Shown here: piece by piece, positions 7,789 to 15,021 of the stretch | How positions within the stretch are numbered: position 1 is the first letter of the stretch | How the letters are laid out: every line of letters begins with the position of its first letter | NCBI RefSeq assembly: GCF_030503675.1 | Contig: NZ_CP129964.1 | Coordinates: 124,001-188,000 of the forward strand | DNA from: Lutimonas zeaxanthinifaciens | GTDB lineage: Bacteria > Bacteroidota > Bacteroidia > Flavobacteriales > Flavobacteriaceae | Length of the DNA stretch: 64,000 bases | Reading direction: 5' to 3' | The notes under the pieces: generated by a model | Told to the model about the DNA's origin: nothing | Seen by the model: only the letters and a program-made list of their open reading frames with translations | Databases searched by the model: none | Position numbers and translations under genes: made by a program

Positions 7789-8193
7789 ATGGACCTGGAC
7801 CTGACAAAAGATGAATTAGAATACACAGCGGTAAGATCTGGCGGCCCAGGAGGGCAGCATGCCAATAAGGTTTCTTCCAAAGTAGTCCTGACCTTTGACC
7901 TCTGGCATTCAAAAGCCCTGAACGATCAAGAGAAAATTAGAATATCTCAAAAGCTGTCGTCGAAGTTTAATAAGCAGGGAAAATTGATTTTGACCTGTGA
8001 TCAGAGCAGAAGTCAGCATAAGAACAAAGAAATTGTCTATCAACGATTTTTAAAGTTAATAAGCGGAGCAGTAAAAAAAGAGAAAAAAAGAATTCCCACC
8101 AAAATAGGACGGCTCAAAAAAAAGAAAAGGCTTGATGAAAAGAAGAAACATTCTTATAAGAAATCACTGCGTCAAAAGCCTCGACTCGATTAA
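7789..8193 (+). CDS. arfB: Alternative ribosome-rescue factor ArfB (YaeJ/ICT1 type)
   Basis: 134 residues, close to the usual 140. Contains the GGQ motif in SGGPGGQHANKVSS (GGQ at 21-23), which drives peptidyl-tRNA hydrolysis on ribosomes stalled without a stop codon. The rest lacks the codon-recognition domains of RF1/RF2. The C-terminus is a lysine/arginine-rich tail (about 105-134) that enters the empty mRNA channel in the family. Last gene of the plus-strand operon, 25 bases after the kinase gene, and followed by the riboswitch leader of the TonB receptor. Confidence 0.9.
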   Translation: MDLDLTKDELEYTAVRSGGPGGQHANKVSSKVVLTFDLWHSKALNDQEKIRISQKLSSKFNKQGKLILTCDQSRSQHKNKEIVYQRFLKLISGAVKKEKKRIPTKIGRLKKKKRLDEKKKHSYKKSLRQKPRLD

Positions 8194-8228
8194 CTCAAAA
8201 TTTCATTTTTTAATTGATTTTTGTTGTT

Positions 8229-8236
8229 TAAATTTG
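8229..8236 (+). promoter_or_regulatory. -7 box (TAAATTTG) ahead of the TPP riboswitch
   Basis: Exact match to TAnnTTTG. A transcript would start near 8242, right at the first P1 base of the riboswitch. Confidence 0.6.
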
Positions 8237-8241
8237 CAGCA

Positions 8242-8339
8242 ATCTTAAAAGGGGTGCCAAATATCGGCTGAGATTAAACCCATGGAACCTGGAACAGGTA
8301 ATGCTGTTTAGGGAAGGCTATTCAAGATAAATGAATAGC
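8242..8339 (+). promoter_or_regulatory. TPP riboswitch (THI element) and following hairpin
   Basis: All conserved THI blocks are in order: GGGGTGCC (8251), GGCTGAGA (about 8266), ACCC, GAACCTG, AACAGGTAATGCTG and GGGAAGGC (8311-8318). P1 can form between ATCTT (8242-8246) and AAGAT (8324-8328). A GCTATTC/GAATAGC hairpin (8317-8339) overlaps the P1 3' strand and so competes with it, a likely switch. A second copy of ATCTT at 8357-8361 could also pair with AAGAT. The regulated gene is the TonB receptor, expected to be off when TPP is plentiful. Confidence 0.95.
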
Positions 8340-8411
8340 AGTGTAAAAAGCATCGAATCTTACCTCTTTAATTCGACTTTCATTAATTAAAAATCCTATT
8401 TGGAATAGAGA

Positions 8412-10595
8412 ATGAAACAGTTAACTGTAATTTTCATGATGTGCCTTTCTACCGTATTAATGGCACAGGAAAAAAGTATTTTAAAAGACACTATTGATTT
8501 AGATGAAGTGCTGGTCAAGGCCACTCGAGTTGATGAGAAAGCCCCTTTTGTCAGGAGTAATGTTAGTAAAGAAGAGATTGAATCGAGAAATCTCGGTCAG
8601 GACATACCGGTTTTGTTGAATTTTCTTCCCAATGTTGTTTCGACGTCTGATGCCGGGAATGGAATTGGTTATACAGGTATTCGGGTCAGGGGGAGTGATG
8701 CAACAAGGGTTAATGTAACAATCAACGGTATCCCGTTGAACGATAGTGAGTCCCATGGGGTTTTTTGGGTAAACCTTCCAGATTTTGCAACTTCAACACA
8801 GAGTATGCAGCTTCAAAGAGGTGTAGGTTCTTCCACAAATGGAGCAGGTGCTTTTGGGGCGAGCTTGAGTTTATCGACCAATGGAATCAGAGATGATTCC
8901 TACGGCGAAGTCGGTTTTTCAGGAGGTTCTTATAATACCCTTAAGGCTAATGTCCAGTTTGGATCAGGTATTATCGGCGCAGAAGGAAAATGGCAATCTG
9001 AGTTTACTGGCAGGGTATCCACAATTCAATCTGACGGTTATATTGACAGAGCCACTTCAGATCTCAGATCCATCTATCTGTCAGCAAGTTTCTTTAATGA
9101 AAATACTTTGGTCAAGGCTATAGCCTTTGGAGGCCATGAAATAACCTATCAGGCCTGGTATGGAATTGATCAGGAAACCCTAGAGACCAACAGGAAATAC
9201 AATCCGGCCGGGGAAATTTATGATGAAAATGGAGAATTGGTTGGATTTTATGACAATCAGGTAGATAATTATAAACAAGACCATTATCAGTTGCATATCA
9301 ACCATGACTTCGGTAATAACTGGACAGGGAACCTTGCCTTTCATTACACCTATGGAAGAGGTTTTTATGAGCAATATGAAAATGATGCGGACTTTTCAGT
9401 TTATGGATTTGACCCGATAAATGTGGATGGTGAGGAAATAAGTTCTACAGATCTGGTGCAGCGCAAGTGGCTTGACAATGATTTTTATGGAACAACTTTC
9501 TCGGTTCTGAAGAATTTTGAAAACGTCAATGTTATCATAGGGGGAGCATTCAATCAATACGATGGAGACCATTTTGGGGAGGTGAAATGGGCTAAATATG
9601 GCAGTGAGATGATCAACCAGCGGTTTTACGACAATACGGGTAAAAAGTCAGATTTCAATATGTATGCCAAAGCAGATTATACTTTAAACGATAGTTGGAG
9701 CCTGTTTGGTGATTTACAGTATCGCTATGTAGATTATACGGTAGAAGGAATTGATGAGGGTCCTGTAGGAATTTCTATAAACGATCAGAATAATTTTTTC
9801 AACCCTAAATTTGGTGTAAGTTATTTCCTTGACCGAAGCAATTTCTTTTTGTCTTATGCAAAAGGGAACAAGGAACCCAAAAGAGCCGATTATTTAGCTA
9901 ACCCTGACGTAAAACCTGAATCATTGGATGATTTTGAACTGGGCTGGAATTACGATGCCGATAATTTCAGGCTTAGAACAAATATCTATTATATGAATTA
10001 TATAGATCAGCTGGTTCTAACGGGAAATATTGATGACGTGGGAAACCCTATTGCGGACAACATTGGAAAAAGTTACAGGCTTGGACTCGAAGTTGATGCG
10101 GTCTTCAGGATTAATGAAAAACTGACCTGGCAACCCAATCTGGCCCTAAGTACGAACAAGAATATTGACAAGTATTATGAATTTGATGGAGAACTGGTGA
10201 ATTTTGGAAATACCGAACTTTCCTTTTCACCAAGTGTTATTGCAGGAAGCAACATTAGATTTGAGCCTTTCGAGAACCTTCAGTTTAGTTTACTTTCGAA
10301 GTACGTTGGGGAGCAATACATGAGCAATATAGAACTTGAGGACTCTAAGCTTGATGCGTATTTTGTAAATGATTTTCAAATGAGTTATGAAATCAGTACC
10401 AATAAATTATTTAAATCGATCGTTTTCAGCGGCCTGGTGAACAACCTATTTAACGTGAAATACGTTTCCAACGGCTATTTTTACACCTATGATGACACCT
10501 GGTCGGACCCTGATAAAGTCACAACATTAACGGGAGCCGGGTATTATCCGCAGGCAGAAATCAATTTTCTTTTAGGGGTTAATTTAAGGTTCTAG
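8412..10595 (+). CDS. TonB-dependent outer-membrane receptor under TPP riboswitch control (thiamine uptake candidate)
   Basis: 727 residues. Signal peptide 1-19 (ending MAQ). The plug domain (about 25-155) includes GIRVRGSDATRVNVTINGIPL and the Ser/Gly-rich GVGSSTNGAGAFG. A 22-strand barrel follows, ending in a terminal phenylalanine (GVNLRF). The protein lacks the N-terminal carboxypeptidase-like repeat common in SusC receptors. Control by a TPP riboswitch points to import of thiamine or a precursor across the outer membrane; this type of receptor is known in Bacteroidota thiamine regulons (OMR1). The inner-membrane partner is probably the PnuT-like transporter upstream. Ligand identity is inferred from regulation. 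Confidence 0.9.
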   Translation: MKQLTVIFMMCLSTVLMAQEKSILKDTIDLDEVLVKATRVDEKAPFVRSNVSKEEIESRNLGQDIPVLLNFLPNVVSTSDAGNGIGYTGIRVRGSDATRVNVTINGIPLNDSESHGVFWVNLPDFATSTQSMQLQRGVGSSTNGAGAFGASLSLSTNGIRDDSYGEVGFSGGSYNTLKANVQFGSGIIGAEGKWQSEFTGRVSTIQSDGYIDRATSDLRSIYLSASFFNENTLVKAIAFGGHEITYQAWYGIDQETLETNRKYNPAGEIYDENGELVGFYDNQVDNYKQDHYQLHINHDFGNNWTGNLAFHYTYGRGFYEQYENDADFSVYGFDPINVDGEEISSTDLVQRKWLDNDFYGTTFSVLKNFENVNVIIGGAFNQYDGDHFGEVKWAKYGSEMINQRFYDNTGKKSDFNMYAKADYTLNDSWSLFGDLQYRYVDYTVEGIDEGPVGISINDQNNFFNPKFGVSYFLDRSNFFLSYAKGNKEPKRADYLANPDVKPESLDDFELGWNYDADNFRLRTNIYYMNYIDQLVLTGNIDDVGNPIADNIGKSYRLGLEVDAVFRINEKLTWQPNLALSTNKNIDKYYEFDGELVNFGNTELSFSPSVIAGSNIRFEPFENLQFSLLSKYVGEQYMSNIELEDSKLDAYFVNDFQMSYEISTNKLFKSIVFSGLVNNLFNVKYVSNGYFYTYDDTWSDPDKVTTLTGAGYYPQAEINFLLGVNLRF

Positions 10596-10665
10596 GGGGC
10601 GTAAGGGACTCATTTGATACGCCACTAATTGCGAAACAAGGCTTATCCGGAGCAGGAATTTTATA

Positions 10666-11229
10666 TCAGGGAAAAGAAATGCTCCAGATTCCTCTCAGGT
10701 CTCCATCGCTAAATCCAGTGGCCAGATCGTTAGGGTAAAAAGATTTGATAACCGAATCAGCTTGTTTCGACAACTCCTTACCAATGGTTCCATGACACAT
10801 GAGACACTTTTTTTCGACTAAGATTGGGGCATAATAGTGCGGCTTTCCCGAATGGTCAATTTCAACGATGGCTTCGGGAGAAACATCTTTCTTCAACTGA
10901 GAGGTATACTTCTTCAAAACCTTCAACTCCTCTTCATTAGGTTCATTTAATGAATTTCTGGTTTTAAGACTTGTCCTTTTTATAGTTACCTTCTCAGCTT
11001 CTGATACTTTTGAGGTAAGGGGCAGTGCCGCCGTATTACAATACTCTACCGCCAAAGGAATACCTCCTTCTTTCATTTTTGACATAAGATTTCCGGACAG
11101 TTCCTCAGCTGTTTTTTGAACAATTTGATTTCCCCTTTCCTTAAAGAGTTCAGATTCTTTCTTGGTCAATTGTTTAGAACAGGAAAAAAACAGGACTGAT
11201 AAAAATAGAATAAAAGTGACTTCTTTCAT
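10666..11229 (-). CDS. DUF3365 (Tll0287-like) mono-haem c-type lipoprotein
   Basis: 187 residues. Lipobox LFFSC with Cys17 as lipidation site, so it is membrane-anchored on the periplasmic side. One haem-c motif CLMCH at 142-146. The C-terminal region (YPNDLATGFSDGDLRG) and the overall length match the DUF3365 family, seen in haem-based sensors and stand-alone cytochromes. It lies 21 bases downstream of the rhodanese lipoprotein on the same strand, so the pair is probably co-transcribed. Near a sulfur-oxidation gene set it could be an electron carrier or a sensor for sulfide or oxygen (inference). Confidence 0.85.
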   Translation of the reverse strand: MKEVTFILFLSVLFFSCSKQLTKKESELFKERGNQIVQKTAEELSGNLMSKMKEGGIPLAVEYCNTAALPLTSKVSEAEKVTIKRTSLKTRNSLNEPNEEELKVLKKYTSQLKKDVSPEAIVEIDHSGKPHYYAPILVEKKCLMCHGTIGKELSKQADSVIKSFYPNDLATGFSDGDLRGIWSISFP

Positions 11230-11250
11230 TTTAGTTAACTATTTATCATG

Positions 11251-11649
11251 TCATTTAACCGTTTTAAAACCTTCTTGTTCCCACTGAAGGATTCCTCCAT
11301 CAAGGTCATAAACACTTTTGAAACCCATGTCTTTCATTTTTTGAGCTGCATTGCTGCTCCGACCACCTTTTTTACAATAAACATAGACAGGTTGGGAGCG
11401 ATCCAGTACTTCGATTTGTTCCTGAAAATTATCGGCATAAAAGTCAATATTCACTGCGTTTTCAATATGTCCTGAGGCATATTCCTCAGGAGTTCTTACA
11501 TCAATCAGCAAGATATCTTTATTGGCCTGGTTCAATTCGGCCGGGGTGATCAGGGTATCGTTACTCCCTTTTTTCTGCTCACATGATACAAAAAGTACAG
11601 AAGAGACTAAAAGAAATAAGAGGGTTGATTTAAAGGCTTTCATATTCAT
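11251..11649 (-). CDS. Rhodanese-domain lipoprotein
   Basis: 132 residues. N-terminal signal with lipobox LFVSC (Cys23), so exported and lipid-anchored. Single rhodanese domain: IDVRTPEEYASGHI near 49-62 and the active loop with Cys92 in YCKKGGRS. The catalytic cysteine would carry a persulfide and pass sulfane sulfur. The start could also be ATG three codons in. It follows the terminator of the persulfide dioxygenase gene, so it has its own transcription start. With the DUF3365 cytochrome it forms a small periplasm-facing sulfur module. Confidence 0.88.
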   Translation of the reverse strand: MNMKAFKSTLLFLLVSSVLFVSCEQKKGSNDTLITPAELNQANKDILLIDVRTPEEYASGHIENAVNIDFYADNFQEQIEVLDRSQPVYVYCKKGGRSSNAAQKMKDMGFKSVYDLDGGILQWEQEGFKTVK

Positions 11650-11676
11650 TTAATTTAATGATTTCATTACAATGAT

Positions 11677-11705
11677 ACAAAAAAAGGGAGTCTTTAACTC
11701 CCTTT
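11677..11705 (-). terminator. Terminator after the persulfide dioxygenase gene
   Basis: On the minus strand AAAGGGAG (7-base loop) CTCCCTTT is followed by seven T residues. It lies about 24 bases after the stop codon and separates the fusion gene from the two lipoprotein genes. Confidence 0.85.
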
Positions 11706-11728
11706 CTAAACGATCACCCAGACCATAG

Positions 11729-13153
11729 TTACAATAATGTCGTTGGACATACGTATTCTGTCATTGGTGCTTCAGTTTCCTTTAAGTCCTTGAATCCACC
11801 TCTTACATCAGTTACCTTTTCAACGCCATTGGCCTTGAAAATTGAAGCAGCAACTAAAGACCGATATCCACTGGCACAATGCAGAAAGTATTCCTTTTCA
11901 GTATCTATTTCTGAGAAATTATCATGAATAAAATCGAGTGGAAAATTCTCTACCCCCACAACGTGTTCTGATAAATATTCTGATTCTTTACGCACATCTA
12001 CTGGCTTTTCCATTTCACCTTTGGCGAGTTTCTCTGCAAAAAGATGAGCAGAAATAGAACCTATTGTGTCTACTTTGAAACCATGACTTTTCCAGTTTGC
12101 GATACCGCCTTCCAAATATCCAAGAGTATTATCATAACCTACTCTTGAGAATCTTGTTACAATTTCATTTACCCTGTTTTCACTATCTGCAATAAAAATA
12201 ATCTTTTGGTTAATGTCTTTGATAAGGGCTCCAACCCAAGGAGCGAAACTACCATCAATTCCAATGTACCAGGCACCCGGAACCGTTCCTTCCTCAGCAT
12301 ATAATTCTTTACTACGCGTATCCACAACCAGAATATCTTTTTGTTCACTCATCTCTTTAAATGACGCCGCGTCAATAGGCGTTGTCCCTTTATGAAGAAT
12401 GTCTTCAATACTTGTATTGATCGTTTTGTTCATTCTCACATTATTCGGAAAATACTGAGGTGGTGGTTTTAGACCAGTTGTTACCTCATCAATAAATTCC
12501 TCTTTTGTCATGTCTGCTCGAAGCGCATAATTGGTTTTCTTCTGATTTCCCAGGGTGTCAAAGGTCTCACTACTCATATTCTTACCACATGCCGAACCAG
12601 CGCCATGATTTGGATAGATTATGATATCATCCGGTAGCGTCATAATTTTATTTCGCAGTGAATCATACAAGAAACCGGCTAGATCTTTTTCCGTCAGTTT
12701 ACCTTGTTTAACAGCTAAATCAGGTCTTCCCACATCCCCGATGAACAAGCAATCACCTGTACATACATAGGGCGTGTTTCCTTCTCCGTCAGTAATAAGG
12801 TAAGAGGAAGATTCCATAGTGTGACCAGGAGTGTGCAAAAGTGTTATTTTACCTTCCCCAAGAGGAAATTCCTCGCCATCCTTTGCATTGTATATATCGT
12901 ATTCTGCAGTCGCATTTGGACCAAAAATGATTTTTGCACCCGTTTTTTGAGCCAGGTCATATTGTCCGGAAACAAAATCCGCATGAAAATGAGTTAAGAA
13001 CACATATTTTATTTTCGCATTATCAGCTTCCGCCATTCTTAAATAAGGTTCAGTTTCTCTTAGTGGATCAATGATTGCAGCCTCTCCATTGGACTCAATA
13101 TAGTAGGCCATTTCAGCAAGACATCCTGTAAATAATTGTTCAACTTTCATCAT
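11729..13153 (-). CDS. Persulfide-dioxygenase-like metallo-beta-lactamase fused to two rhodanese domains
   Basis: 474 residues, cytosolic. Metallo-beta-lactamase domain (about 1-245): HFHADF at 55-60, PGHT with His111, TGDCLF with Asp134, PNHGAG with His183, as in ETHE1-type persulfide dioxygenases that turn glutathione or other persulfides into sulfite. First rhodanese (about 255-360) has Ala-Asp-Ser where the active cysteine should be, so it is inactive. Second rhodanese (about 375-460) keeps Cys426 in LHCASGYRS. Control: a GTAAC-N4-GTTAC palindrome and -7 box lie upstream (13173-13215). It is 79 bases downstream of sulP1 and has its own terminator. Substrate inferred from family. Confidence 0.9.
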   Translation of the reverse strand: MMKVEQLFTGCLAEMAYYIESNGEAAIIDPLRETEPYLRMAEADNAKIKYVFLTHFHADFVSGQYDLAQKTGAKIIFGPNATAEYDIYNAKDGEEFPLGEGKITLLHTPGHTMESSSYLITDGEGNTPYVCTGDCLFIGDVGRPDLAVKQGKLTEKDLAGFLYDSLRNKIMTLPDDIIIYPNHGAGSACGKNMSSETFDTLGNQKKTNYALRADMTKEEFIDEVTTGLKPPPQYFPNNVRMNKTINTSIEDILHKGTTPIDAASFKEMSEQKDILVVDTRSKELYAEEGTVPGAWYIGIDGSFAPWVGALIKDINQKIIFIADSENRVNEIVTRFSRVGYDNTLGYLEGGIANWKSHGFKVDTIGSISAHLFAEKLAKGEMEKPVDVRKESEYLSEHVVGVENFPLDFIHDNFSEIDTEKEYFLHCASGYRSLVAASIFKANGVEKVTDVRGGFKDLKETEAPMTEYVCPTTLL

Positions 13154-13172
13154 TTTTTATTTTAAATTTACT

Positions 13173-13215
13173 CAAAGTTAAGCAAAGGAATATTATCATA
13201 TGTAACACTTGTTAC
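13173..13215 (-). promoter_or_regulatory. Operator site A plus -7 box for the persulfide dioxygenase gene
   Basis: Palindrome GTAAC-ACTT-GTTAC at 13202-13215 (centre 13208.5). The minus-strand -7 box TAACTTTG (TAnnTTTG) is at 13173-13180. Distance from palindrome centre to the upstream end of the box is 28.5 bases, giving an operator near -40 relative to transcription start. The ATG is 20 bases past the box. The 5-4-5 geometry matches Crp/Fnr-family sites. Confidence 0.72.
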
Positions 13216-13232
13216 CTGAAAAATGCTCAACT

Positions 13233-14966
13233 TTAACGATTCGATTGTTTCGTATATTGCTGATAACTATATCGTTTCGGTAATTCAAAACAGTTTTCCT
13301 TATAGCAATCAACAGCTTCCTGTATACTCATAAAGCAATGATCGTACCGAATTTTTTTCATCAATTTTGACTTTACCAAAGTATCCCTTACCGGACCTTT
13401 TAATCCAGAAAACACGATGGTGATTCCTTTTTCGGTAAAGAAATCATGAATCTCCTCCAGAGCATAAATTGCACTACTGTCAAGTGCATTTAGGCTTTCT
13501 CCATCGATTATGAGCAGTTTGAGATCTTTTTCTTTTTCGGAGGCAAATTCCTTCAGTTTATCTTTAAAATATTGCGTGTTCGCAAAATACAACTGGGCAT
13601 CAAATCTGACAATAAGAATGTCTTTATGAACGATTACATCATTAAAACGTTTGACATTTCTGTAAAAATGAGTGCCCGGGACATTGCCGAGAACCGCAAT
13701 GTGGGGTTTTGTTGTTTTGTAAATCAACATCACCAAGGAGAGAATAATTCCAAACAGTATCCCTTCCTTGATCCCTATAAAAATCGTGACCAATAAGGTG
13801 CTGTTTAAAATAATCAGGTCTCTTATATTATAGGTCAATATTTTTTTAGGCATTGAAAAATCCAGTAGGCCATAAGCAGCAACGATAATGATACCGGCAA
13901 GTACGGCCTTGGGAAGATAGAAAAAAGCGGGTGTTAAAAAGAGTAAGGACAAAGCGATGACGATGGCCGCAAATAAGGAAGATAGAGGGGTCTTTGCTCC
14001 TGATTGATCATTGACTGCGGATCTTGCAAAACCTGCCGTTGCAGGATAGGTTTGAAAAAGAGACCCGACCATATTGCCAAACCCCAGAGCGACTAATTCT
14101 TTGTTGGCATCGACTCGGTAACTGTTGTGCTTTGACTCTATTGATTTCGCTATTGAAATGGCCTCCATAAAGCCAATTAAAGCAAGTGTCAACGCCAGTC
14201 CTGAAATTTCTTGCATCAGATCAGCATCAAAAACAGGTAGGATCAAGTGAGGCAGACCCGCAGGGATCTCGCCCAAAATAGCTACACCTTTGCTATCCAT
14301 GTCAAAAAGGTATACACTAAGAATAGAAAGAATAACGGCTATCAATGCCGCCGGAATTCTGTTATTTAATTTTTTTATTCCGGCAACTAATACAATGGAG
14401 ATAATCCCAATGAGTGCCGAGTACAGATGAATGTCATTGAATTCGTTAAAAACAGCCTTGATCAATTCCTGAAGCTGATTGCTTCTGTCCACTTCGATAC
14501 CCAATAAATTACCAATTTGATTCATTCCTATAATTATGGCAGATCCCGAGGTAAAGCCACTGATTACTGGTTTTGACAGGAAATTTACCAGAAAACCCAT
14601 CCGGAACATACCAAAAATAACCTGAAAAAACCCAACCATAAAGGCAAGCAATATGGCCAAAACAATAAAATGTTCAGAACCGATAGTTGCGAGTGTGGCA
14701 ATCCCTGAAGCCACAATCAATGAGTCCATCGCTGCAGGTCCAATGGCCAGTTGCCTTGAGGTTCCTAAAAATACGTAAACCAGTTGGGGTATTAGCGCTG
14801 TATAGAGACCATAAATAGGAGGGAGCCCTGCGATAATGGCGTAAGAAATTCCTTGCGGAATAAGGATGACTCCAATGGTAATTCCGGCAAAAAAATCATT
14901 TTTTAACCAGCTCAATTGATATTCTTTGAGCCATTGAAGAAAAGGAATATGCTTTTTCACCTGCAT
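13233..14966 (-). CDS. SulP-family inorganic anion transporter with STAS domain (copy 1)
   Basis: 577 residues. Opens with a cytosolic segment, then the SulP signature GVILIPQGISYAIIAGLPPIYGLY, here near residues 32-55, about 12-14 membrane helices to residue 420, and a C-terminal STAS domain (about 440-550, with LLIIDGESLNALDSSAIYAL). The family moves sulfate, bicarbonate or related anions. In this gene set sulfate or sulfite is the best guess. It is 55 bases downstream of a second SulP gene, so the two are tandem paralogues in one operon with the TlpA-like and molybdoenzyme genes. Confidence 0.92.
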   Translation of the reverse strand: MQVKKHIPFLQWLKEYQLSWLKNDFFAGITIGVILIPQGISYAIIAGLPPIYGLYTALIPQLVYVFLGTSRQLAIGPAAMDSLIVASGIATLATIGSEHFIVLAILLAFMVGFFQVIFGMFRMGFLVNFLSKPVISGFTSGSAIIIGMNQIGNLLGIEVDRSNQLQELIKAVFNEFNDIHLYSALIGIISIVLVAGIKKLNNRIPAALIAVILSILSVYLFDMDSKGVAILGEIPAGLPHLILPVFDADLMQEISGLALTLALIGFMEAISIAKSIESKHNSYRVDANKELVALGFGNMVGSLFQTYPATAGFARSAVNDQSGAKTPLSSLFAAIVIALSLLFLTPAFFYLPKAVLAGIIIVAAYGLLDFSMPKKILTYNIRDLIILNSTLLVTIFIGIKEGILFGIILSLVMLIYKTTKPHIAVLGNVPGTHFYRNVKRFNDVIVHKDILIVRFDAQLYFANTQYFKDKLKEFASEKEKDLKLLIIDGESLNALDSSAIYALEEIHDFFTEKGITIVFSGLKGPVRDTLVKSKLMKKIRYDHCFMSIQEAVDCYKENCFELPKRYSYQQYTKQSNR

Positions 14967-15021
14967 AACAGACTAGAAATAAAGGTATTGAGGAATTAGT
15001 AAATAATTAAAACTGTAGAAT

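Noticed and set aside
10598-10626. GGCGTA/TACGCC inverted repeat between the TonB receptor and the DUF3365 gene as a terminator
   Set aside because: The loop is about 14 bases and no T-run follows on either strand.
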